A program made the position numbers and the translations under genes. This document shows, one piece after another, positions 35,098 to 42,429 of a DNA stretch of 64,000 bases. Origin of the DNA: Bin87 sp963663945. GTDB taxonomy: Bacteria > Chloroflexota > Dehalococcoidia > Lucifugimonadales > UBA3495. The first letter of the stretch is position 1, and the number at the start of each line of letters is the position of its first letter. The notes below the pieces were generated by a model, which was given only the letters and a program-made list of their open reading frames with translations, made no database searches and was not told where the DNA came from. The stretch is from contig OY760687.1 of assembly GCA_963663945.1 (NCBI GenBank), positions 3,534,001-3,598,000 on the forward strand, in the 5' to 3' direction.

Positions 35098-36195
35098 TTA
35101 CGCCGCTGCCTGGTATACCTCCAGCAGCGCCGGGTTGACGCGCCCGTTCTCGATGCGGTCGTCAAAGCCGCAGGACTTCAACCGCTGGAAGTATTCCTTG
35201 ACCTGCCGCTGGCGGATGGCTGCGAGGATCTTCTGGCCCTCTTCGGCCTTGTCCGCGCCGCCGCCCAGCAGGATGGCCAGGGACTCGGCGGTCAGGTTGG
35301 CGCTGCGGGCTGCCGGGTTCTCGCCGCCGTTGCCGGTGGCCTGCCGGTCCTCCGCCTCGTCCAGGTAAGCGTGGATTTCTTCGCGCCGCTCCGGCGTGCA
35401 CTCGTTCATGTAGCGGGCGTGCAGCACGCCGAAGGCCACATGACGCGCCTCGTCCTGCGCGGCTCGCCGGTAGATGGCCTTCTCAGCGTCGTTGTACGCC
35501 ATCAACTCGCCGAGGCGGAACAGCGTCAGCACGTTGCCCTCGCCCACGATGTGCAGGCGGCTGGACATTTCGGTGAACTCGCGGGCGTTGTCGGTGCTGC
35601 CACCGGTCACGTCGCTCACCGAGTCGATCATCCGCATCAGGCCGCCGCCATTGGCCAGCGCGCGCTTGCGGAACACTTCCATGTGGCGCGACTCGTCCAT
35701 CACCTGCGTCAGCAGGAACATTCGCACCTCGTGGTAGTCCGGCGACATCTGCGAGATGAACCGGCCCGGCACGTCGGCTGCGACGAACTCGACTTGCGCG
35801 AAGAAGGTGGCCAACTGGCACTGCGCGGCCTCGATGTCGTCGGGCAGCGGACGCAAGGTATCCCAGGGAATGTCGGTGGCCGAAGACCACTGCCGTGAGA
35901 CGGCTTCCTGGTACAGCTTGGTCAGGTTGAAGCCCCACACTTCCTTCTTGTCGCGGAAGGTGTAGGCGGAGAACTGCGGCACACCTTCCCGGGGAATGGC
36001 GCCGCGCGTGCGCTGGGTCTGGTTGGGCGACTCGTCCAGCAGGTCGGGGGTGTATTGCGCCAGGGTGGGGTCGTGCGCCAATTCTTCCTCGGCGCCGGGG
36101 ACCTGGTCCTTGATTTGCTGGAGCCACGACAGGCTGAAGCCGTTCTGCAGCGCCTGTTCCATCTCGACAGTGGTGCGGTCTTGCAAAGTAGCCAT
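35098..36195 (-). CDS. Ferritin-like di-iron protein with intact ligand set
   Basis: A 365-residue protein with a ferritin-like or ribonucleotide-reductase-R2-like helical core. The ligand pattern is complete: E136, E168 and H171 in 'MDESRH', E219 in 'VGEGNVLTLFR', and E249 and H252 in 'QDEARHVAFG'. Such proteins activate O2 for oxidation or oxygenation. AAGGA precedes the ATG. It is the first gene of an operon with its degenerate paralogue and a PaREP1-like gene. The substrate is unknown; an AurF-like N-oxygenase or R2-like oxidase are both possible. Confidence 0.85.
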   Translation of the reverse strand: MATLQDRTTVEMEQALQNGFSLSWLQQIKDQVPGAEEELAHDPTLAQYTPDLLDESPNQTQRTRGAIPREGVPQFSAYTFRDKKEVWGFNLTKLYQEAVSRQWSSATDIPWDTLRPLPDDIEAAQCQLATFFAQVEFVAADVPGRFISQMSPDYHEVRMFLLTQVMDESRHMEVFRKRALANGGGLMRMIDSVSDVTGGSTDNAREFTEMSSRLHIVGEGNVLTLFRLGELMAYNDAEKAIYRRAAQDEARHVAFGVLHARYMNECTPERREEIHAYLDEAEDRQATGNGGENPAARSANLTAESLAILLGGGADKAEEGQKILAAIRQRQVKEYFQRLKSCGFDDRIENGRVNPALLEVYQAAA

Positions 36196-36524
36196 AGATA
36201 GTCCTTCTTCGCCGAGGGCGACGGAATTATGCTCGCAATGTACCCGATGGTGCGGGTAAGCGTCAAGCGGGGCTATAACCTGACCGCGTCCTTCCCGCCT
36301 ACGTGGGCCCCACGTAGGCGGGAATGGAAAGTGCGTCGTGGCGGTCGCTGTGACGCGGCCGTACCTGACCCACTAAGCGCTCGACACCTGAACAAGGGCT
36401 ATGCGCCTATGGTGCTGCGATATCATGGCGCGTGCCCAATAATTGCTGACAGATGGGCCATTCTCAGATAAGAGCACGTCGGTTACCATGAAAGGCGGAT
36501 TTACGCATACTAAAGGTGATTTCT
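36196..36524. other. 329-bp gap at the left edge of the accessory island
   Basis: No gene supported. It holds a perfect palindrome (36292-36324) and presumably the divergent promoters of the ferritin-like operon and tcmP. From about 36480 onward the sequence becomes visibly less GC-rich. Confidence 0.55.
36292..36324. repeat. Perfect 15-bp inverted repeat
   Basis: TTCCCGCCTACGTGG (36292-36306) and CCACGTAGGCGGGAA (36310-36324) are exact reverse complements around GCC. It resembles REP-type 'TTCCCGC...GCGGGAA' palindromes and marks the boundary between the ferritin-like operon and the tcmP island. Confidence 0.75.
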
Positions 36525-37390
36525 GTGACGCGCGACATCTTGTGGGACCGAGAAGATCAAACGCAAGGCAAGCATCTCATTCTCGAATCCTATCTCCAAG
36601 GTTGGTTCCCGATTTTGGGGAACAGTAACTCGAGGATCTTGTTTATTGACGGGTTTGCTGGACCAGGCGAATACCGCGATGGCGGAAAAGGCTCGCCACT
36701 AGTTGCCTTGGAATGTATCCGGCGACACAGGCGGGGTGGGCGACTGATTAATACTGAAGTCGTGTGCCTTTTCATAGAGCAAGACGCTGCACGAGTTGCG
36801 CACCTTCGCGCTTCACTTGCCGCACGCGGCGATGATGAAAAAACGAAAATCCATTTATGGGAAGGTACCTTCGAAGACAACGTTGGCGAAACATTGGATT
36901 ACCTTGATGAGCAGAAGAGGCGTCTGGCACCTGCGTTCGTGATGATCGATCCTTTTGGCGTCAAAGGGATCCCCATGAGTTTGATCGAAAGGATCCTCGC
37001 TAACCGAAGGAGCGAATGTTTAATATCCTTCATGGACGAACCTATGAGACGCTGGCATGATCACTCGGCGTTTGAACGTCCTCTTACCGAGCTTTTCGGA
37101 ACTGCGGAATGGAGACAGTGTCTGACCATGCCTACGTGGGAAGAGAAACGTGATTTCCTTCACGCGCTATACAATCGACAACTTAAACACCATGGGGCAC
37201 GGTATGTTGTCCAATGTCAGCTGTGGAACGGGAATCGACACGTCTACACCATCTATTTTGCGACAGGACACGAGAAGGGTTGCAACCTTATGAAACAGGC
37301 AATCTGGAAGGCGGTACCAGACGGATCATTTCAGTTTCGTGGGCACCACCAACAGCAACCGGTGTTGTTTACGCCTGACGTGGACACTAG
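36525..37390 (+). pseudogene. tcmP: tcmP 5' part, interrupted by an iscB element
   Basis: N-terminal four fifths of a three-Cys-motif partner protein. Motifs: 'LFIDGFAGPGEYRDGGKGSPLVAL', 'VVCLFIEQD' and 'FVMIDPFGVKGIPMSLIERIL'. The GTG at 36525 has AAGGTG upstream. Read in place, the frame runs into the inserted element and stops at 37709 with an unrelated tail. Joining 37390 to 39100, that is deleting the element and one CTAG, gives a continuous 364-codon frame with the family's C-terminus. The sequence is less GC-rich than the flanking genes, suggesting acquisition by transfer. The biochemical role of TcmP is not established. Confidence 0.85.
37387..37390. repeat. CTAG target-site duplication, left copy
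   Basis: CTAG immediately before the left terminal inverted repeat; the right copy is at 39096-39099. Removing the element plus one copy restores the tcmP frame. Confidence 0.85.
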
Positions 37391-37407
37391 GGAGTGTCTA
37401 CATTCAG

Positions 37408-37727
37408 AAATAACTGGATGTGAACATGACTTAGCAGTCTCAGTTGCTGGCCAACGCTGGCTAACTACGTCGAAGGATGGTTCACCAATAACGACCTTGG
37501 GGTGCTTCTCCAGCCCCAGGCTCTCCAAGCTCTGCGACACCGCGGCGCGACCCGTGAGGACTCGCGCAGTAGCCCCAGCGCAGCGACAACGCTGCGACAG
37601 TGAGAAATTACGCCTACGGATCAACCCACTGTGGCAGTCGGCTTGCCGACATCCATCCCCAGACATTGACGAGGAGACCTCAACAGCCTCACGGCTGCAC
37701 GCCCGGTAATTCGGGCAACTTGGAACC
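37408..37727 (+). ncRNA. Candidate omega-RNA upstream of iscB
   Basis: IscB works with a structured RNA normally encoded just 5' of the gene. This 320-nt segment is packed with exact hairpins: CGCAGCG/CGCTGCG around ACAA (37579-37596), GTCGGC/GCCGAC (37637-37650), CAGCC/GGCTG (37684-37697) and GCCCG/CGGGC (37701-37716). A longer TGGGG/CCCCA stem lies near 37498-37520. No protein-coding frame is convincing here. The guide would be at the 5' end of the RNA; its exact boundary cannot be read from one copy. Confidence 0.65.
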
Positions 37728-37865
37728 ATGAACAACATTCAAAACCGAGTCCCGGTCATCGACGCTGAACAGCGGCCACTGACCCCCTGCTCACCACGAC
37801 GCGCCCGCATCCTGGTGAGCAGGGCAAGGCCAACGGCCGACACCAGAACGGCATCTACTACCTGA
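37728..37865 (+). pseudogene. iscB N-terminal (PLMP) segment, frameshifted from the rest
   Basis: The ATG at 37728 begins 'MNNIQNRVPVIDAEQRPLTPCSPRRARILVSR', which is the IscB N-terminal PLMP domain (here P-L-T-P at residues 18-21). After codon 32 the frame goes wrong and stops at 37865. Adding one G to the GGG at 37822-37824 gives 'VSRGKANGRHQNGIYYLTLHRTVPQES', running directly into the RuvC-I segment at 37913. The repaired protein would be 451 residues. Confidence 0.8.
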
Positions 37866-37912
37866 CGCTGCACCGCACCGTACCCCAAGAGTCCATACAG
37901 TCCAGCAGCCTG

Positions 37913-39082
37913 ATGATCGACCCAGGCAAATCTTTCACCGGCATCGCCATCGTACGCGACGACGAGCAGCAGAACCGCACGATCCTGTTCTGCGCCACGC
38001 TCCAGCACCGCAATGACGTCAGGAAACGCCTGACCCAGCGTGCATCATTCCGCCGGACCCGTCGCGGCCGCCTACGTTTCCGCAAGCCCCGATTCTCCAA
38101 CCGCAGACGCTCTGCCGGCTGGCTACCGCCCAGCCTGCGCAGCCGCCTCGATAACACCATCACCTGGGTGTACAGGCTCAACGGACTCATAGCCATCTCA
38201 GAGATCCATGTAGAGACGACCCAGTTCGACGTACAGCATCTCCGGAACCCAGGAGTCCACGGCAAGGATTACCAGCAGGGCCCGCTCTATCAGACCACGC
38301 TGCGGGCCTTCGTCATCCACCGCGACAACTCCACCTGCCGTTACTGCGGCAAGAAGGCCAAGCCCGTGGAACTGGACCACGTGATCCCACGGAGCCTCAG
38401 TGGCCCCGACTCCCCATGGAACTTGGTCGTCGCCTGCCATAAATGCAACCAACGCAAGGGCAACAAGTCACTCGCAGAGTTCCTCAAACGCCGGCCCCAG
38501 AGACTGGCCGACATCAAGGCACAGCTTCAGAAGCCACTCGAGTCCGCAGCGCACATGAATGTCATCATCCCAGCGTTGCTCAACCGACTACGCCAGGAGG
38601 GACACCACGTAACGGAACATGACGCCGCCCAGACGGCCGACAACCGACAAACGCTTAACGTGAAGAAAGACCATCACATCGACGCCGCCGTGTTAGGAGA
38701 ACCCGCCACACTTCGCGGTGTACCGAACCACATTCTCTCGATCAAGGCCATCGGCCGCGGCCAGCGGAAACGCATCGTGCCAGACCAGTCCGGCACACCG
38801 CGCAGCCAAGACTGGGCCAACTACTGCCGGCTGTCACCAGCCGAGCGCCGGAAAATCCCAACACCCGGACACAAGAACCGAAGAAAACGCATCGACGGAA
38901 TTGGTACCGGAGATTTGGTCCAGATCCAGCACGCCAGCGGCACGGTACGTGGCCACGCCACGCCTTACCGCAACCGGGTCAGCATCGGCGCCAAGCCGGC
39001 CAGAACGGCATACATCAGCGCTGCGACCCTGCTCGCGCGTCACCACGGCTATGCAACTACCACCGTCCAAAGCCAGAACTGA
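37913..39082 (+). CDS. iscB: IscB RNA-guided nuclease (RuvC-HNH), main part
   Basis: The 389 residues keep all nuclease parts. RuvC-I has Asp3 in 'MIDPGKSFTGIAIV'. An Arg-rich bridge helix spans residues 33-66. RuvC-II has Glu101 in 'ISEIHVETTQFD'. The HNH domain spans about 125-190, with C142/C145, D155-H156, N170 and C175/C178. RuvC-III is 'HHIDAAVLG' (H254, D257). The C-terminal target-interacting region contains 'GIGTGDLVQIQHASGTVRG'. IscB is the ancestor-like relative of Cas9 and cuts DNA using an omega-RNA guide. Only the PLMP domain is separated, by a 1-nt frameshift upstream. The stop lies 13 bp from the right end of the element. Confidence 0.92.
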   Translation: MIDPGKSFTGIAIVRDDEQQNRTILFCATLQHRNDVRKRLTQRASFRRTRRGRLRFRKPRFSNRRRSAGWLPPSLRSRLDNTITWVYRLNGLIAISEIHVETTQFDVQHLRNPGVHGKDYQQGPLYQTTLRAFVIHRDNSTCRYCGKKAKPVELDHVIPRSLSGPDSPWNLVVACHKCNQRKGNKSLAEFLKRRPQRLADIKAQLQKPLESAAHMNVIIPALLNRLRQEGHHVTEHDAAQTADNRQTLNVKKDHHIDAAVLGEPATLRGVPNHILSIKAIGRGQRKRIVPDQSGTPRSQDWANYCRLSPAERRKIPTPGHKNRRKRIDGIGTGDLVQIQHASGTVRGHATPYRNRVSIGAKPARTAYISAATLLARHHGYATTTVQSQN

Positions 39083-39095
39083 ATGTAGACACGCC

Positions 39096-39328
39096 CTAGC
39101 CTGTTGGCGACGCAGTTGCGAGAGAAGTTTGGCGACACACCCACGCCCGTAGAGACGATCGAGAGCTTTGTTATGACGGACGAAACGGTGTTCCACACCG
39201 GTCACCTTAGACAGAAAACCCTCCAACCGTTAGAAAAGCAAGGGCGTATTGCGGTTCATCGCCCATCGGGCGGCCGAGGGTTCACCAATGGCAAAGGCAT
39301 CTCCGTACGGTTTCTTGACGATGGCTAA
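39096..39328 (+). pseudogene. tcmP: tcmP 3' part, beyond the iscB element
   Basis: The first four bases are the right CTAG duplication. From 39100 the frame reads 'LLATQLREKFGDTPTPVETIESFVMTDETVFHTGHLRQKTLQPLEKQGRIAVHRP', a winged-helix-like C-terminus that completes the interrupted TcmP protein, ending at 39328. Only 24 bp separate it from the DUF5131 gene, so the two were one operon before insertion. Confidence 0.82.
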
Positions 39329-39352
39329 CGCCCATCAAAGGCGGGCTTAAAA

Positions 39353-40075
39353 ATGGCAGCATCAAAAATCGAGTGGACCGACGCAACCTGGAACCCGGTA
39401 ACCGGCTGCAATAAGATCAGCCCGGGTTGCAAGCATTGCTACGCCGAGCGCCTTTCCAAGCGGCTCAAGGCCACCGGTATGGAAAAGTACCGGAACGGTT
39501 TCGACGTGACCCTGCACCCGGACACGCTGGATATCCCGCTACGTTGGCGAAAACCGCGGTCCATCTTCGTCAACTCTATGAGCGACCTCTTTCACGTCGA
39601 CGTCCCGGACGATTTCATTGATCAGGTTTTCGATGTCATGGTCCGCGCTCACTGGCACCGCTACCAAGTTCTCACCAAGCGCCCGGAACGTGCGGTCAGC
39701 CTGAACTCGCAACTACCCTGGCCAGACCAGGTCTGGATGGGCGCCAGCGTGGAATCGCAGGACTACATCTGCCGAATAAACCGGCTACAGGAGACCGACG
39801 CGGCCATCAAATTCCTCTCGCTTGAACCGTTGCTTGGCCCCTTGCCCAACCTGAATCTCTCGGGCATCGATTGGGTCATCGTAGGCGGCGAATCCGGCCC
39901 GGGAGCACGGCCCATGGAGGGCGATTGGGCTCGTGACATTCGCGACCAGTGCCAGTCCGCCGGCGTGCCTTTCCACTTCAAGCAATGGGGTGGGGTTTTC
40001 AAGAAACGCCACGGCCGCGTCTTGGATGGTAGGACCTGGGACGAAACGCCGGCAGACAGCTTGCTAGGGTCATAG
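39353..40075 (+). CDS. Three-Cys-motif DUF5131 (Gp37/Gp68) protein
   Basis: A 240-residue protein of the phage Gp37/Gp68 (DUF5131) family. The family's three cysteines are at the start (C-x7-C-x2-C in 'TGCNKISPGCKHCYAE'), followed by 'SIFVNSMSDLFHVDVPDDFIDQVFDVM', 'WMGASVES', 'FLSLEPLLGPLPNL' and 'WVIVGGESGPGARPM'. The layout suggests an iron-sulfur or radical-type barrel, but the reaction is unknown. TcmP proteins take their name from being encoded next to this family. Because tcmP is disrupted here, this protein may now lack its partner. Confidence 0.88.
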   Translation: MAASKIEWTDATWNPVTGCNKISPGCKHCYAERLSKRLKATGMEKYRNGFDVTLHPDTLDIPLRWRKPRSIFVNSMSDLFHVDVPDDFIDQVFDVMVRAHWHRYQVLTKRPERAVSLNSQLPWPDQVWMGASVESQDYICRINRLQETDAAIKFLSLEPLLGPLPNLNLSGIDWVIVGGESGPGARPMEGDWARDIRDQCQSAGVPFHFKQWGGVFKKRHGRVLDGRTWDETPADSLLGS

Positions 40076-40080
40076 CAAAC

Positions 40081-40113
40081 GCCCCTCACCATCCGGCGAG
40101 GGGCGCTGTTTTT
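40081..40113 (+). terminator. Rho-independent terminator after DUF5131 gene
   Basis: GCCCCTC (40081-40087) pairs with GAGGGGC (40098-40104), then GCTG and TTTTT. A near copy of this hairpin and its flanks recurs at 40565-40590. Confidence 0.85.
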
Positions 40114-40382
40114 GCGGGGCAGTCGATCGCCGCTATCTGTGGCGCCAGCGCTGCGTCCTGTTCTCGCTGGGTGAACTCTGCGCCCTCGATCCGGGATGTG
40201 CCCACCGCTTCCAGTCGCAGTTGTTCCTCATGGACCTGCGCAATCCATTGCGGTAAATGCGGCAGGCTGTTCAGCACCCTTGCCGCGGTTTTGGCGGCTA
40301 TCAAGGACTCCATGACGGCAGTCGGATCGTACCGCATCCACCGGTTTGGACGCAGGTAAGGGCTGACGTTCGGCAGGGTCAT
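40086..40382 (-). pseudogene. Fic-family protein N-terminal remnant
   Basis: A 98-residue frame with a Fic N-terminal domain: 'VMESLIAAKTAARVLNSLPHLPQWIAQVHEEQLRLEAVGTSRIEGAEFTQRE', including the inhibitory helix (S/T)xxxEG in 'TSRIEG'. The catalytic Fic core with HPFxxGNGR is absent; the frame ends inside the terminator of the convergent DUF5131 gene. It is a truncated relic of a Fic AMP-transferase, probably cut off when the island assembled. Expression is doubtful. Confidence 0.72.
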
Positions 40383-40564
40383 TTCCAGGTTATTTCCGCT
40401 TCATTTCGCAATATCCCGTATGAATCATACCAAAATCTGGGTTTCATTTCCGGTTCGTTTCACTCGGATGTACCGCCGGCATCGGCTCACGGCGCATCGC
40501 CAAGTTGGTCGATCCAGGTATCATCAGCGGGGGTAATTCTTCTACTGGCGTCGAATATACAAAA

Positions 40565-40590
40565 CGCCCCTCACTGCTAGGTGAAGGGCG
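40565..40590 (-). terminator. Terminator of leuA
   Basis: On the minus strand GCCCTTCAC and GTGAGGGGC form a 9-bp stem with one mismatch, followed by GTTTTG. It lies 28 bp after the leuA stop and resembles the hairpin at 40081-40113. Confidence 0.65.
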
Positions 40591-40617
40591 CTGTTTTGCT
40601 GGGTTAGGTCGCGCTAC

Positions 40618-42177
40618 CTAGTCCGGCGTTGTTCCCACCGCCGGCAGTTCTGCCGCTTCGTCGGCAGCGAGCATGCGGTTCATCGCGCTCAGGTAGGCGT
40701 GCGCGCTGGCGACGATGATGTCGGTGTTGGCGCCGCGCCCGGAGAACATGCGGCCGTTGTTCTCGATCCGGATCGACACCGAACCGACCGAGTCTCGTCC
40801 TTCCGACACGGCCTGCACCTGGAAGTCGGAGATCCTGGCGGTGCTGCCAATCACCCGGTCGATGGCCCGGCACACGGCGTCCACCGGACCGTTGCCCGTG
40901 GAGGCGTCGGTCTTGGCGTTGCCGTCGGGGCCGATCAGGCGGACCGTCGCCGTGGGGATGTCCTTGTCCCCGCTGGTGAAGTGCACCGTCTCCAGGGAGT
41001 AGCTGATGGGTTCAGATGCCGTCCGGTTCTCCTCGTCCATGAGGATTTCCAGGTCACGGTCGGTCACCTCGTTCTTCTTGTCGGCGAGCTCAACGAACCG
41101 CTCGTACACGCCGGTGACTTCCTCGCGGTCAAGCGAGTAGCCCAACGCCTCGAGCCTGGCCTGCAGGCCGGCGCGGCCGCTCAGTTTGCCCAGGACGAGT
41201 TGCACGTCCGGCGGCAAGCCGACGCGCTCGGGCTGCATGACCTCGTAGGTGGAGCGGTCCTTCAGCACGCCGTCCTGGTGGATGCCCGAGGCGTGGCGGA
41301 AGGCGTTCTCGCCGACGATGGCCTTGTTGGCCTGGACGTTCATGCCGGTGATGCGGCTGACCAGCCGGCTCGTGGGGTAGATCTGCGTGGTGTCCACGTT
41401 CAGTTCGACGCCGAACAGGTCCTGGCGGGTATCCAGGGCCATGATGATTTCTTCTAGGGAGGCGTTGCCGGCCCGCTCGCCGATGCCGTTGATGCAGCCC
41501 TCAACCTGCCGAGCGCCGACCTCGATGGCGGCCAGGCTGTTGGATACGGCCAGGCCCAGGTCGTTGTGGCAGTGGACGGACAGGGTCACGTTTTCGATGC
41601 CCCGCACGTTCTGCTTGATGTTGTTCAGCATGGTCTGGAAGTCCGACGGGATGGCGTAGCCCACGGTGTCGGCGATGTTGATGGTGCTCGCGCCCATCCG
41701 GATCACTTCTTCCAGCATCCGGTACAGGTAGTCAGGGTTGGTGCGGGTGGCGTCCATGGGCGAGAACTCGACGTCTTCGCAGTAGCCCCGGGCCCGGGAG
41801 ACCATGTCCACCGCCATGGTCATGACGTCTTCCCGGTCCTTCCGCAGCTGGTGCATCTGGTGGATCTCCGAGGAAGACAGGAAAACGTGGATGCGGGGCT
41901 TTTCGGCGCTCTTGATGGCGCCCCAGGCGGCGTCGACGTCGCCTGGAACCGCGCGGGACAGCGAGCAGATGACGGGGCCATGCACGTCCTCGGCGATGCG
42001 CTGGACGGCCTGGAAATCACCAGGCGAACTGGCGGCGAAGCCGGCCTCGATGATGTCGACCTTCAAGCGGCCGAGCTGGCGCGCGATCTGCAGCTTTTCG
42101 TCCACCGTCATGCCGATGCCGGCGGACTGTTCGCCGTCGCGCAGCGTCGTGTCCAAGAATTTTACTTGTGCAGCCAT
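40618..42177 (-). CDS. leuA: 2-isopropylmalate synthase
   Basis: Condenses acetyl-CoA with 2-oxoisovalerate in the first committed step of leucine synthesis. The 519-residue protein opens 'VKFLDTTLRDGEQSAGIGM', with 'HCHNDLGLAVSNSLAAIEVGARQVEGCINGIGERAGNAS' in the catalytic barrel, and ends in the LeuA allosteric regulatory domain ('GRDSVGSVSIRIENNGRMFSGRGANTDIIVASAHAYLSAMNRM') that senses leucine. The ATG at 42177 has AAGGA just upstream. It is the last gene of the branched-chain cluster. Confidence 0.96.
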   Translation of the reverse strand: MAAQVKFLDTTLRDGEQSAGIGMTVDEKLQIARQLGRLKVDIIEAGFAASSPGDFQAVQRIAEDVHGPVICSLSRAVPGDVDAAWGAIKSAEKPRIHVFLSSSEIHQMHQLRKDREDVMTMAVDMVSRARGYCEDVEFSPMDATRTNPDYLYRMLEEVIRMGASTINIADTVGYAIPSDFQTMLNNIKQNVRGIENVTLSVHCHNDLGLAVSNSLAAIEVGARQVEGCINGIGERAGNASLEEIIMALDTRQDLFGVELNVDTTQIYPTSRLVSRITGMNVQANKAIVGENAFRHASGIHQDGVLKDRSTYEVMQPERVGLPPDVQLVLGKLSGRAGLQARLEALGYSLDREEVTGVYERFVELADKKNEVTDRDLEILMDEENRTASEPISYSLETVHFTSGDKDIPTATVRLIGPDGNAKTDASTGNGPVDAVCRAIDRVIGSTARISDFQVQAVSEGRDSVGSVSIRIENNGRMFSGRGANTDIIVASAHAYLSAMNRMLAADEAAELPAVGTTPD

Positions 42178-42250
42178 TGGTTCCTTTCCCTCCATGAGGT
42201 CGGTCGCCCGTCGTGTCCCGGCGTGGGATTGGGCGCGTCAGCGTTGATTG

Positions 42251-42364
42251 TTACGTCGTGCTAGATGGGGAAAGGCTGGGCAGGCACACGCAGTCCACCA
42301 CAGCCAGCCCCGCCAGGACCAGTCTGCGATGGTGAACTGCTCTGCACAGTACCTCCATGCCCAT
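42251..42364 (-). CDS. Putative leader peptide upstream of leuA
   Basis: A 37-codon frame starting at 42364 with a very strong AGGAGGTGA 6 nt before the ATG. The peptide contains 'RRLVLAGLAVVDCVCL', a run of Leu and Val codons, as expected for a peptide that senses branched-chain charging by ribosome stalling. It sits in the 252-bp space between ilvC and leuA on the same strand. I do not see a clear terminator/antiterminator pair, so attenuation is a hypothesis. Confidence 0.5.
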   Translation of the reverse strand: MGMEVLCRAVHHRRLVLAGLAVVDCVCLPSLSPSSTT

Positions 42365-42429
42365 GTGTCACCTCCTGCTTGCGTTTCCGGTAGAGCCGGC
42401 GCGGGCCGGCGTCCAGGGGCGTTGCAGAA

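Larger units (their letters stand above)
37391..39095 (+). mobile_element. TIR-bounded non-autonomous transposon carrying omega-RNA and iscB
   Basis: A 1,705-bp element. The left end GGAGTGTCTACATTCAG (37391-37407) and the reverse complement of the right end (39079-39095) match at 16 of 17 positions. CTAG flanks both ends. The boundaries are confirmed by the tcmP coding frame, which is continuous once the element and one CTAG are removed. Inside lie a hairpin-rich non-coding segment and iscB; no transposase gene is present, so mobilisation must be in trans. TIRs with a 4-bp CTAG-type duplication are what some IS5-family DDE transposases make. The IS200/IS605-type elements that usually host iscB have neither feature. 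Confidence 0.88.

Noticed and set aside
34120..35898. 592-codon plus-strand frame across the ferritin-like genes
   Set aside because: It is antisense to two clear ferritin-like genes with conserved ligands. Its composition is typical of a shadow frame and it has no motif.
37391..37727. tcmP frame continuing into the element up to 37709 as a natural C-terminus
   Set aside because: The added residues match nothing in the family, whereas the sequence after the element restores the family C-terminus in frame.
37391..39095. IscB element as an ordinary IS200/IS605 insertion
   Set aside because: Clear terminal inverted repeats and a CTAG duplication with exact frame restoration contradict an IS605-type insertion, and no tnpA is present.
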